From NCBI GenBank assembly GCA_964425225.1, contig CAYRMD010000014.1, positions 9,328 to 73,327 on the forward strand: a DNA stretch of 64,000 nucleotides. Reading direction: 5' to 3'. Both the position numbers and the translations under genes were made by a program. This document shows, one piece after another, positions 44,461-51,493 of the stretch (position 1 is the stretch's first letter; each line of letters begins with the position of its first letter). The notes beneath the pieces were generated by a model. The model was given only the letters and a program-made list of their open reading frames with translations. It made no database searches and was not told where the DNA came from. The stretch is from BPJU01 sp964425225. GTDB taxonomy: Bacteria; Planctomycetota; Planctomycetia; Pirellulales; Pirellulaceae.

Positions 44461-44634
44461 CGCCGCGAACTCGGTGCACCCGGATGACATACGATCTTTA
44501 GGGGCGCGTTCGCAACGGGCCCCGATCAAGCAACGTGGCCCCATGCGGAGAGTGCCGCTCCCTGATGATCGTGGCTCTGATGGGGTGGCGCCTTACGGTG
44601 CCGGCTCGGTGGTGCCGCTCCTCGACAACGTGCC
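44461..44634 (+). repeat. Dispersed repeat, family A, copy with duplicated second block
   Basis: The first block, CGCCGCGAACTCGGTGCAC, is identical to 4448-4466. The second block starts at 44552 (GTGCCGCTCCCTGATGATCG), 91 bases on. A third, degenerate block GTGCCGCTCCTCGACAACGT follows at 44612. The surrounding 780-base gap between the DUF1552 gene and the transglutaminase-like gene has no supported gene. Confidence 0.7.
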
Positions 44635-44754
44635 TTTACCACGAAGTGCAATTAAGCGCGTTTACAGTCATATTTGGTGAACCGGGGAAAGCTAGACGTA
44701 ACCCCGATTTGCCCAACTATGGATAAGCTCGCTTACAGTCAAGATGCAAACGCT

Positions 44755-45906
44755 TTAAGGTCGAGCCATCGGCGGGTTAGCTGTAGACGGTGACCCACTT
44801 TCTGCGGGATCCGACGGGGGTTGGTCGACGGTTGCTTCCGTTTCGGAAGGGGCACTAGCAGGGTCCGGTAAAACACGATCTTCATCCGTAGGATCGATAT
44901 TCAACCATTTTTTGCGGACGCTTTCTGGAACGGACTCGCGCCAGATCGCCAGCACTTCCTTGACATCGACGTAAGGGTTGCCATTTTCGTTACCTGGTTC
45001 TCCACCTTGGACTGGTTTTCGCGGAACCCACAGCATGTCAAGGCGGTTGCTATCAGAGTAATAACGGCCGCCGATAATATGGCCGTCGTCGTCTAAGTCC
45101 AGTAGGTAGTGGAAATAGAGGTTGCGTGACAAACGTGGCCCTTTGTCATATTCACGAGGAGTGTTCACGGCGTGCGTCAGTGACAGTTTCACCTCGCGCT
45201 GCTGTGGTGAGATCTTCTGGACGGTAGCTTTGTATGCGTAAGCCGGGTAATTGATCACCACCTCTCCAATGGCCGTCTCAATTCCGATCGGATGTTCGCC
45301 CCTTCCGATCCAGTTGGTGACCGATAAATGGAATATCGCCGGGTGGATTATTGGGTCGTTTCCTCCGAGAAATTCGCTATCCGAGTACATGTAGATTTCG
45401 GCTAACAATCCCTTGATATCCGCCGGGGTGAACACGACACCATTGCGGACCACGCTTCGCTGAGGTTCCGCATGGCGAATTGCGGCGGCTGTCCAACCGT
45501 TGCAGTGTCCGTACCAACTGGGCACACGTCCGGCTAATAAAGCTTCGCGCAGCCGAGGGAATAACACGGGGCGATCCGGATTCAACATGCCGCGGTGACC
45601 TCGCACATCGTGCCGTTCCCACTCGGCGGCCAAAGAACGTCCGCCGTGGAACGCCCAGTCGTACTTACGCAATGCTGCGATGGTACCACCCGCTCGATCG
45701 GGATAATCATGACCACAGTATGGGATGCGAAAATCCGGCACCGAACCTGTTTCTGGCAAAGCGTCGGCTCGGGTCTCCAATTCGGTAGCCCACCATAAAC
45801 GAAAGACTTCCTTTTGGTATTCCAATTCCTTGGTAAAACCGCGCAGTGGACCACTCGTCTGCAAAATGCTGGCCGCGATAAGGAACCAACCAAGCGAATG
45901 ACCCAT
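44755..45906 (-). CDS. Transglutaminase-elicitor-like secreted enzyme
   Basis: A 383-residue protein with a signal sequence (LGWFLIAASILQTSG). The segment VPSWYGHCNGWTAAAIRHAE carries a Cys at residue 135. NGVVFTPADIKGLLAEIYMY follows, then HPAIFHLSVTNWIG with a His near 193, and HPIGIETAIGEVVINYPAYA. This order resembles the transglutaminase-elicitor family first known from Phytophthora, in which a Cys-His-Asp triad crosslinks proteins. The Asp position seems to hold Glu210 here. The C-terminal tail is Pro/Ser-rich and disordered. GGGAG precedes the ATG at 45906. The family call rests on motifs only; a peptidase or an inactive relative is possible. Confidence 0.6.
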   Translation of the reverse strand: MGHSLGWFLIAASILQTSGPLRGFTKELEYQKEVFRLWWATELETRADALPETGSVPDFRIPYCGHDYPDRAGGTIAALRKYDWAFHGGRSLAAEWERHDVRGHRGMLNPDRPVLFPRLREALLAGRVPSWYGHCNGWTAAAIRHAEPQRSVVRNGVVFTPADIKGLLAEIYMYSDSEFLGGNDPIIHPAIFHLSVTNWIGRGEHPIGIETAIGEVVINYPAYAYKATVQKISPQQREVKLSLTHAVNTPREYDKGPRLSRNLYFHYLLDLDDDGHIIGGRYYSDSNRLDMLWVPRKPVQGGEPGNENGNPYVDVKEVLAIWRESVPESVRKKWLNIDPTDEDRVLPDPASAPSETEATVDQPPSDPAESGSPSTANPPMARP

Positions 45907-46050
45907 GGTTCGATCTCCCGGCAGAATCGCTTAGACCGAGGCAACGTTGACGACAACCCACAAGCGTCCGGGCTGCTGTCGTGCAAAGCAATCCCCCGCG
46001 GGCGAATATGGGTACTGAAACGTAGCCAACATTGAAGCAGTGGGTATGCC

Positions 46051-46091
46051 GAAAAGACGACCTCCCTGCAAACAGCCGCAAGGAGGTCGTC
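46051..46091 (-). terminator. Intrinsic terminator of the PTQK-repeat peptide gene
   Basis: In the minus direction, GACGACCTCC pairs with GGAGGTCGTC (ten base pairs, 46056-46091) and is followed by TTTT at 46055-46052. It lies 35 bases after the stop of the small repeat-peptide gene. Confidence 0.75.
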
Positions 46092-46126
46092 GCCCTACGG
46101 AGAACCGTACACGGAACAAGCTCGGT

Positions 46127-46393
46127 TTAGCCGCGGCGCAGCAATCCCAAGCGACCTTGGCGAGCACCTTTTTGGACGTGCTTCTGGTGATGTTTTTGAG
46201 TCGGAGCTTGGACGGCTTTTTGAACCGGCGTTGCTTTTTGCGTCGGAGCTTGTACCGCCTTCTGAGTCGGCTCGACCTTCTGCGTTGGCGCTTGCTTTTC
46301 GGCTTGTTTTTCAGCCTGTTCCTGTGCCAAGCTCCAAGACGGGCTGATCAGCAACAAACCACACGCCACCCATGAGATCATTCGTCGCATCAT
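46127..46393 (-). CDS. Small secreted Pro/Thr/Gln/Lys repeat peptide
   Basis: An 88-residue protein with a clear signal peptide (ISWVACGLLLISPSWSLAQ). The mature part is low-complexity: EQAEKQAEKQ, then APTQK/EPTQK/TPVQK units repeated with KAVQ spacers, then a His/Lys/Arg-rich end (HHQKHVQKGARQGRLG). AGGAG precedes the ATG pair, and a strong terminator follows, so it is a real, separately transcribed gene. The strongly basic mature peptide could bind nucleic acid, polysaccharide or the wall; no family is recognised. Confidence 0.75.
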   Translation of the reverse strand: MMRRMISWVACGLLLISPSWSLAQEQAEKQAEKQAPTQKVEPTQKAVQAPTQKATPVQKAVQAPTQKHHQKHVQKGARQGRLGLLRRG

Positions 46394-46639
46394 CTGGGTC
46401 TCCTGCTCTAAGTGGCTTTCCTACTCCACCCAACCGTTAAGATTTCGCTCACCGAAATCTGTCACGCATCTTACTTAATCTAGAACGTGTTTACCAGAAG
46501 GGGTGCGTTGAAAAAACTTTTTTGGCGTGCCGCTGTGCCTCGGCTAGCTTCCATGCCGAACCATCCGATAGGGATCGCAAAACCCCACCCTAAAGATCGC
46601 CGGTGCACAAGGGATGGCGTAGCGTTCTGGGGCATCGAG

Positions 46640-46801
46640 TTACGCGTGGCAATCTGGCGCTTCTACCGAGTGGCAGTAGGCGCACGCCGTCGGGTGGATG
46701 CAAAACCAATTTTGGCCCAAATCCGGATGTTGGCGCTCCAATGGTGACCAGCCCGTGGGAACATACTGGGGAAGGACGATGCTGGAGCCATCGAGAGCCA
46801 C
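46640..46801 (-). CDS. Possible small Cys/His-rich protein
   Basis: A 53-codon frame from a GTG at 46801, downstream of the BFD-like gene on the same strand. It ends NWFCIHPTACAYCHSVEAPD plus CHA, giving a CxxCH and further Cys and His. No good ribosome-binding site is seen and there is no signal peptide. It could be a small metal-binding protein, a decayed C-terminus, or chance. The region 46394-46639 beyond it holds nothing I can support. Confidence 0.25.
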   Translation of the reverse strand: MALDGSSIVLPQYVPTGWSPLERQHPDLGQNWFCIHPTACAYCHSVEAPDCHA

Positions 46802-46841
46802 AGCGCGCGTGCGGTTGCAGAAGTCAGCAGCGCGAAAAGCC

Positions 46842-47189
46842 TTAGGAATTATTCGTCGAATCCGTGGGCAAACTGGGAGGATCCGATGCGCGTTGCTGCA
46901 GCGGGTCGAACAATGGGTCACTAGCTGGAGGAATGCCTTTGCCGGCCAGGATGTACGCAGCCCTTTTCCGGGCGTAGTCTTCCGAGTCGGGAAGCGAAAG
47001 CTTTCGTGCCGGCCTTCGCGCTTGTTGGAAGATACGCCGCAAAAAAGGCCGACACCATCCGCAGCCGGTACCCGCCCCAAAGCACTGCGAAAGCTGACTA
47101 GCGCGCCGGGGTTTCGCGACCCGTACAAACTGAATAAGCTTGCGAAGGCTTACGTGAAAACAGAGGCAAACCTCGTCGTCCAGCTCCAT
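46842..47189 (-). CDS. BFD-like [2Fe-2S]-binding protein
   Basis: About 115 residues from the ATG at 47189 (MELDDEVCLCFHVSLRKLIQ), which has AGGGGA nine bases upstream; a codon at 47216 is in frame. The four cluster Cys are in the bacterioferritin-associated ferredoxin pattern: C8-x-C10 and C43-x-x-C46 within FGAGTGCGWCRPF. The rest is a 55-residue charged tail (LSLPDSEDYARKRAAYILAG) absent from E. coli Bfd. It probably carries a [2Fe-2S] cluster in the cytoplasm, linked to iron handling or as an electron carrier. No bacterioferritin gene is nearby. Confidence 0.82.
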   Translation of the reverse strand: MELDDEVCLCFHVSLRKLIQFVRVAKPRRASQLSQCFGAGTGCGWCRPFLRRIFQQARRPARKLSLPDSEDYARKRAAYILAGKGIPPASDPLFDPLQQRASDPPSLPTDSTNNS

Positions 47190-47456
47190 CGCCCGTGTCC
47201 CCTGTGAACACCCCATCGCTACAAGATCGGTTTTCGTGGAAGCATTACACTCGCAACGATCATAATCTCGAATGCTGTAGGGTTGTCCTGTTCATCCAGA
47301 GCTAGTGTACACCGAAGGGAATGGCCACGGAAACCTTACCATCCAGCCTGACCCTACCTGTCATCGCTGCGGCGACACCTTGCTAGGACGCAAGAATCGG
47401 CAATAATAGTAATTCGACCTAATGCCGGGGTGAGTCCTCCGTAAAGGAGCCTGTCA

Positions 47457-47762
47457 ATGGCCCGTAAAGTTGTCAACCGTAAGGCCTTGCGTCAGGAGGT
47501 GGAAGCGGCAGAGCGCGCGAAGGAGACGCCTGCTCAACAACCAAAAGGCTCCACGACACGGCGAAAGTCTCGGACCAAAGAAGCAGGTGAGGTACGCGTC
47601 AAGTTGTATTGGGGCGTTTTTAATCAACTTTTAAAACGTGTTGCACTTTATGAATATCACCAAAAAAAAGAAGCCGAGAGGAAGGCCGAGGCTTTGACCG
47701 AAACGACGAAAACGCCGCACTTCGTGCGGAAGGTTAAGGAGGAAGTTGCGGAGACTTCCTAG
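47457..47762 (+). CDS. Small basic protein of unknown function
   Basis: A 101-residue, Lys/Arg/Glu-rich cytoplasmic protein starting at the ATG at 47457 with AAAGGAG eight bases upstream. The N-terminus (MARKVVNRKALRQEVEAAER) is helical and charged. The centre VRVKLYWGVFNQLLKRVALY and EYHQKKEAERKAEALTE suggests a short ordered helix pair. No domain is recognised. The strong ribosome-binding site and charge pattern support a true gene. Confidence 0.7.
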   Translation: MARKVVNRKALRQEVEAAERAKETPAQQPKGSTTRRKSRTKEAGEVRVKLYWGVFNQLLKRVALYEYHQKKEAERKAEALTETTKTPHFVRKVKEEVAETS

Positions 47763-47871
47763 TACACGTTCGTCAGTAATGACACGTCCCGGCTATTTCT
47801 TCCCGGCTATTTGAGTTCAACGATTTTGAGTACAACGGTTGGTCAGTGTAGTGCCAGGAGTGGCTAGCAAC

Positions 47872-48069
47872 ATGGATCAAGCGACGAAGCAGTCGGTGAT
47901 GATGGCAATTCTGGCTTTTTGCATCACGCTGACCTTGTTCATGATTTTCTTCAATTCGGGGCTACCTCCACTACGATGGCAGTTTTCTGTCGGTAAAGTT
48001 CTGCTAGGTTTTGTCATTGCTGGTGGAGCGGCCGCTGGGGGGTACTTTGCCGCACGCATGAGTCAATAA
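47872..48069 (+). CDS. Small two-helix membrane protein
   Basis: A 65-residue protein from the ATG at 47872 with CCAGGAG ten bases upstream. Two transmembrane helices (VMMAILAFCITLTLFMIFFN and GKVLLGFVIAGGAAAGGYFA) fill most of it. It follows the small basic protein by 110 bases on the same strand. The next 420 bases, to the end of the cupin gene at 48490, hold nothing I can support. No family recognised. Confidence 0.65.
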   Translation: MDQATKQSVMMAILAFCITLTLFMIFFNSGLPPLRWQFSVGKVLLGFVIAGGAAAGGYFAARMSQ

Positions 48070-48489
48070 CGACGGCGCCTGTGGCGAGTATCGTTCCATG
48101 AATCCTGCGAAAACGCTGACGGATGCTGCGTAGGATGTGGGAGTGGGGTAATCGGTGGCCAATCAGATGCGCGGTTGGTTCCCAAGCGCCTCCTGCGAAA
48201 GCTGAAGTGTTTCTGGCACGCAGATTCGGCATCTTTCGTAGCCGTTGCAACCAGCAGCGCGCCACAGACGGGTCCGAGAAAGACGCAGCGGGGCGAGGGC
48301 AAAATTCGAAACACAGGTGCTCGTATCTAATGCGGAGCAGCAGGTTCAAGGACCGCGGCGGTTGCTGTAGTTCCAGTCGTACCCTTGGCCACGACCTGTC
48401 GCCGCGTGTAAGCGATCACCGTCGTGTCAGTCGACAGGTCGTTTCGATGTGCTCGATACCATGTGCCAAGGCGCGGGCGCGGCCGCCGG

Positions 48490-48897
48490 CTACGTGATTC
48501 GAGCACCCGATATGTCGGGTGTGAACGTCGCTTCTGGTTGGTGTTGATCGACGATCCACTCATCCTCCGGATCGAACTTAGGCCAGACAACAATTAAGAC
48601 GCGCATTCTTCCCACTGCCCGATGCTTTGTGCCAGGTCGGATCAGGATACAGGTGCCTGGATGAACGGGTATTCGTTGGTTGTCTAGTTGCATACCTGCG
48701 CCGGGTTCACATTCCAACACGACATACACCTCGGTTAAGCGTCGGTGGAAGTGCAGATGCGCATCTTCATGAATATCCGTTAGGTGAATCGTTCCAGGGT
48801 AATCGGCTACATCGGCAAAAGCTCGGCGCGCCTGACCGCAAGGGCAGGGCACTGGGGGCAGTTGGGCAAAATCTACGATTTCATACCCGGCTGGCAT
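48490..48897 (-). CDS. Cupin domain-containing protein
   Basis: A 135-residue single-domain cupin. The metal-binding motifs are visible: DIHEDAHLHFHRRLTEVYVV has the HxH and Glu of motif 1, and PGTCILIRPGTKHRAVG supplies the His of motif 2. A Cys-rich stretch PVPCPCGQARRAF near the N-terminus is unusual and could be an extra metal site. AAAGGA precedes the ATG at 48897 by about six bases. Cupins of this size act as isomerases, dioxygenases or sensors; the activity cannot be named. Confidence 0.85.
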   Translation of the reverse strand: MPAGYEIVDFAQLPPVPCPCGQARRAFADVADYPGTIHLTDIHEDAHLHFHRRLTEVYVVLECEPGAGMQLDNQRIPVHPGTCILIRPGTKHRAVGRMRVLIVVWPKFDPEDEWIVDQHQPEATFTPDISGARIT

Positions 48898-49377
48898 GAG
48901 ATGTCCTTTGTTTCCCGAGGCTGGAACAGGTGGAATCGCCGTGATATTCGCGCGGTATAACCGTTACAGTTTGTCCGTTTTGTGGGTGCGGTAAGGATTG
49001 CCCAATGCGTAACGTAACTTGTTTGTACGAAAAAATTTCCGCGCATTCAAGGCGGCCAGCTCGATGCGCCGATACGGTAGGTGTCGCCAGCGCTTTCTGG
49101 GAGATGAAAGCTACACGGCGTACAACCGGAGCGGGTGAATCGAGCTACGGAATGGCTCGACCGGTTCTGACACGACCTCTCTTGCATGGGACCCATACCC
49201 ATGCGTCGGCATCGCAAGTCCTACCCACCAAACGCATAGGTTTTGCGAAAAACTCCAGACGCCAGTCTTGAGAACACCAACACACTCCAGTCGTCGTGTG
49301 CGTTGTACTGCGGTGTGTCGGCGCACAGGAGAGGTTGTTGTCGGTGTACAAGTTCCATGTATAGGAGAACGGGCTCG
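48898..49377. other. Intergenic region without a recognisable gene
   Basis: About 480 bases between the divergently placed cupin and Cys-rich protein genes. Several short frames cross it, one of them in frame with the downstream gene from 49243, but none has a domain or ribosome-binding site. The promoter of the Cys-rich gene is expected here. Confidence 0.5.
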
Positions 49378-49953
49378 ATGAAGTGGAACATCTTGCTGAG
49401 CACGGTGGTGCTGGGAGTGGCCCTCTGTTCCCAGAGCTACGGTTTTGAGCTGCTCGACAGAATGTTAGGGCTGGGTGGCTGCGGTTGCGAGACGAAGTGC
49501 TGCACGACCAAGAATTCTTGCGCGGCGAAAGCCAACGGCGAGGCGAAGGCTGCCGGTTGTGCTGTAAAACCGTCTTGCGGTTGCGAAGCCAAGGCAGCAG
49601 CGTGTGCAGCGAAACCGGCTTGTGGATGTGAGGCGAAGGCTGCTGGTTGTGCAGCTAAGCCCGCGTGCGGAGCCGAGAAGGCTTGCGGCGTGGAATCCAA
49701 GTGCCGTGATCGTTGCCGTCCGAATCTGCTGGAGCGGATTTTCGGCTGCCATCGTAGCGGTTGCCATGACCATGGTTGCGCGGCAAAGGCCGCTTATGGC
49801 TGCGAAGCGAAAAAGGCCGCTTGTGGCTGCGAGGCTCCGGCGAAAAGCGAGGGCGAAATGGCTCCTATGCCCCCGGCTCCCATCGTCGATCCTTCGGCCT
49901 ACGTGCCGGCTCAACGCCATGTGGTTCATGCCAGCGCCACTCTGATCCGCTAA
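49378..49953 (+). CDS. Secreted Cys-rich repeat protein
   Basis: A 191-residue protein with a signal peptide (MKWNILLSTVVLGVALCSQS) and AGGAG before the ATG at 49378. The mature part contains repeated units of the form (A/G)CEAKAAxCAAKPACG, with variants, and clusters CGCETKCC and GCHRSGCHDHGC. About one residue in eight is Cys and many are followed by Glu, Ala or Lys. The end is Pro-rich (MAPMPPAPIVDPSAYVP). The Cys and His spacing suggests metal binding or disulfide crosslinking in the cell wall or matrix; this is inference. A strong terminator follows, so it is a single-gene unit. Confidence 0.82.
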   Translation: MKWNILLSTVVLGVALCSQSYGFELLDRMLGLGGCGCETKCCTTKNSCAAKANGEAKAAGCAVKPSCGCEAKAAACAAKPACGCEAKAAGCAAKPACGAEKACGVESKCRDRCRPNLLERIFGCHRSGCHDHGCAAKAAYGCEAKKAACGCEAPAKSEGEMAPMPPAPIVDPSAYVPAQRHVVHASATLIR

Positions 49954-49984
49954 CCTTGGCGTCGCCTGAAAACGACGACACCTC

Positions 49985-50024
49985 GCGGCTCGGTCTATCT
50001 CATGGGCCGAGCCGCTTATTTTTT
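49985..50024 (+). terminator. Intrinsic terminator of the Cys-rich protein gene
   Basis: GCGGCTCGG pairs with CCGAGCCGC around a 13-base loop (49985-50015) and is followed by TTATTTTTT at 50016-50024. It lies 32 bases after the stop codon. This is the clearest terminator in the window. Confidence 0.88.
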
Positions 50025-50186
50025 GACACGTTTTCCTCTGCATTCGCACGCCGATTGCAAACACACGTACGGTAACTTGTGTGCCAAAATGCTTACTTGT
50101 CGAAGCACCCCGGTCAGGCTACTTCACCAAAAGCGATCCGATCGACATCACCAGAGGCCCAGTCCAAGCCAGGTTGTGACCGAGGA

Positions 50187-51356
50187 TCACCCGGAACGGA
50201 GCATGGCGTCGCATAGCAGACCGGTGGCATAGCCGAGCAGATTACCGCTACGGCGATAGTAGTCCATAATCGGACCGAAATCCCCAGCCATCTGTCCCAG
50301 TTCCCACACAGACGGGGCGACACCGATCGACGGACCCGAATCTGGCAATAGCCGCAGGGCTTCCTCGAGTGCCTCCGCAGGCCGACCCACCCGTACCAAC
50401 AGGTCGATCCAGGTTTCCCGTGGTAGAGGGCCGTGTTGGTCAACAGAAAGTTCCTCAGCTTTCCGACGGAAATATGCCAGCGCCTCTTCGACGCGCCGGC
50501 CGAGGAGTGCGTCGAACCATAGAGCGTGGGCCGGATACGTATCAGCGAACGGTTCTTCACTACGATATTGGAATTGGGGGCTCAGACGCCGGCCATACTC
50601 GGTCATGTCCCGGGCTAACTCCACATAGCGCCGCTCATCAAGCACGCGTGCACACCGCATCACGGAAGCCAAATGCGTCGTATCGACGTGGTAGGCAAAC
50701 TCACCAAACAGCCAGTCCCGATCGGCTACCAGGTCGGCGATGGTTTCTTCGCGGGGGATGACTCCCTGTTGCCGCTGGATATCGTGCTGCAAGGCTTCAC
50801 GCAATTCGCGGTACAACTGCTCAACCAACAGCGCGGCAGCTTGCTGGCGTTCTTTTTTCGATCGTTGTGCGACGATCGTGTCATAGGAGGTAATGGCACT
50901 ACAGGTGCCGTATTTTTCCAGCACAATTCGAAAACCGCGCTCCGTGTCTACTCCCTCGTGCAAGAGGACCTCGACCAGTTCGTCGACATTCGCGTCGGTG
51001 ACGGCAACCTTTTGTAAAATCTCTCGAACCGCCGCCGTATCGCCTACAGGCCGAAAATATAACCATCCCTGGCGCACAGCGCCCGATTGAAGCAAGAGTG
51101 TTCCCACCTCGCGACATGCTGCCAGCAGTCCGTCTTCCAAACGTTGGCGCTGCGCTGCAGGTATCGCTTCCGGAGCTTCGGAATAAAGCAAGGGCAAACC
51201 CGCTTCAAACCGCGCCCGCATCTTCAGAACTTCGAACAATTCATGGTATTTGTGTTCCGCGCGAAGTTGTCGCTCCAGTTGTTCCAATACGGCTTGGATT
51301 CCCCCGGTTTGAAGTGCCCGATCTACAGCGTCGAGTGCCGATGCGTCGTTTACCAT
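50187..51356 (-). CDS. Helical protein of unknown function
   Basis: A 389-residue cytoplasmic protein, helical throughout, without signal peptide, membrane helix or known motif. Segments such as VEQLYRELREALQHDIQRQQ and RYVELARDMTEYGRRLSPQF suggest a helical-repeat scaffold. AAGGTG precedes the ATG at 51356. It is divergent from the hemDE gene (137 bases between starts). I do not recognise the family; it reads as a conserved planctomycete-type hypothetical. Confidence 0.7.
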   Translation of the reverse strand: MVNDASALDAVDRALQTGGIQAVLEQLERQLRAEHKYHELFEVLKMRARFEAGLPLLYSEAPEAIPAAQRQRLEDGLLAACREVGTLLLQSGAVRQGWLYFRPVGDTAAVREILQKVAVTDANVDELVEVLLHEGVDTERGFRIVLEKYGTCSAITSYDTIVAQRSKKERQQAAALLVEQLYRELREALQHDIQRQQGVIPREETIADLVADRDWLFGEFAYHVDTTHLASVMRCARVLDERRYVELARDMTEYGRRLSPQFQYRSEEPFADTYPAHALWFDALLGRRVEEALAYFRRKAEELSVDQHGPLPRETWIDLLVRVGRPAEALEEALRLLPDSGPSIGVAPSVWELGQMAGDFGPIMDYYRRSGNLLGYATGLLCDAMLRSG

Positions 51357-51493
51357 GAGTTCACCTTATCGTGCCAAGTGTGCGGCCCTGAGCGCTGGCC
51401 CTATAATGCCTAGAGTATCGAGCAACAAGCCAAGTGGCGATAGGGTATAGGTATCGCCGCGTCGGAATCAGAAGGTTCTTGACTGTGAATGCG

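Noticed and set aside
46640..47128. A 162-codon minus-strand frame overlapping the BFD-like gene
   Set aside because: Its first two thirds overlap a clearly better coding frame (the [2Fe-2S] protein) in another phase; only the last 53 codons are kept, as a low-confidence candidate.
48014..48349. A 111-codon minus-strand frame after the small two-helix membrane protein
   Set aside because: Its composition (Arg/His/Pro-rich, no domain) and overlap with the small membrane protein's 3' end suggest a chance frame.
49243..49377. N-terminal extension of the Cys-rich protein
   Set aside because: The in-frame upstream codons lack a ribosome-binding site and would bury the signal peptide; the ATG at 49378 with AGGAG is far better.
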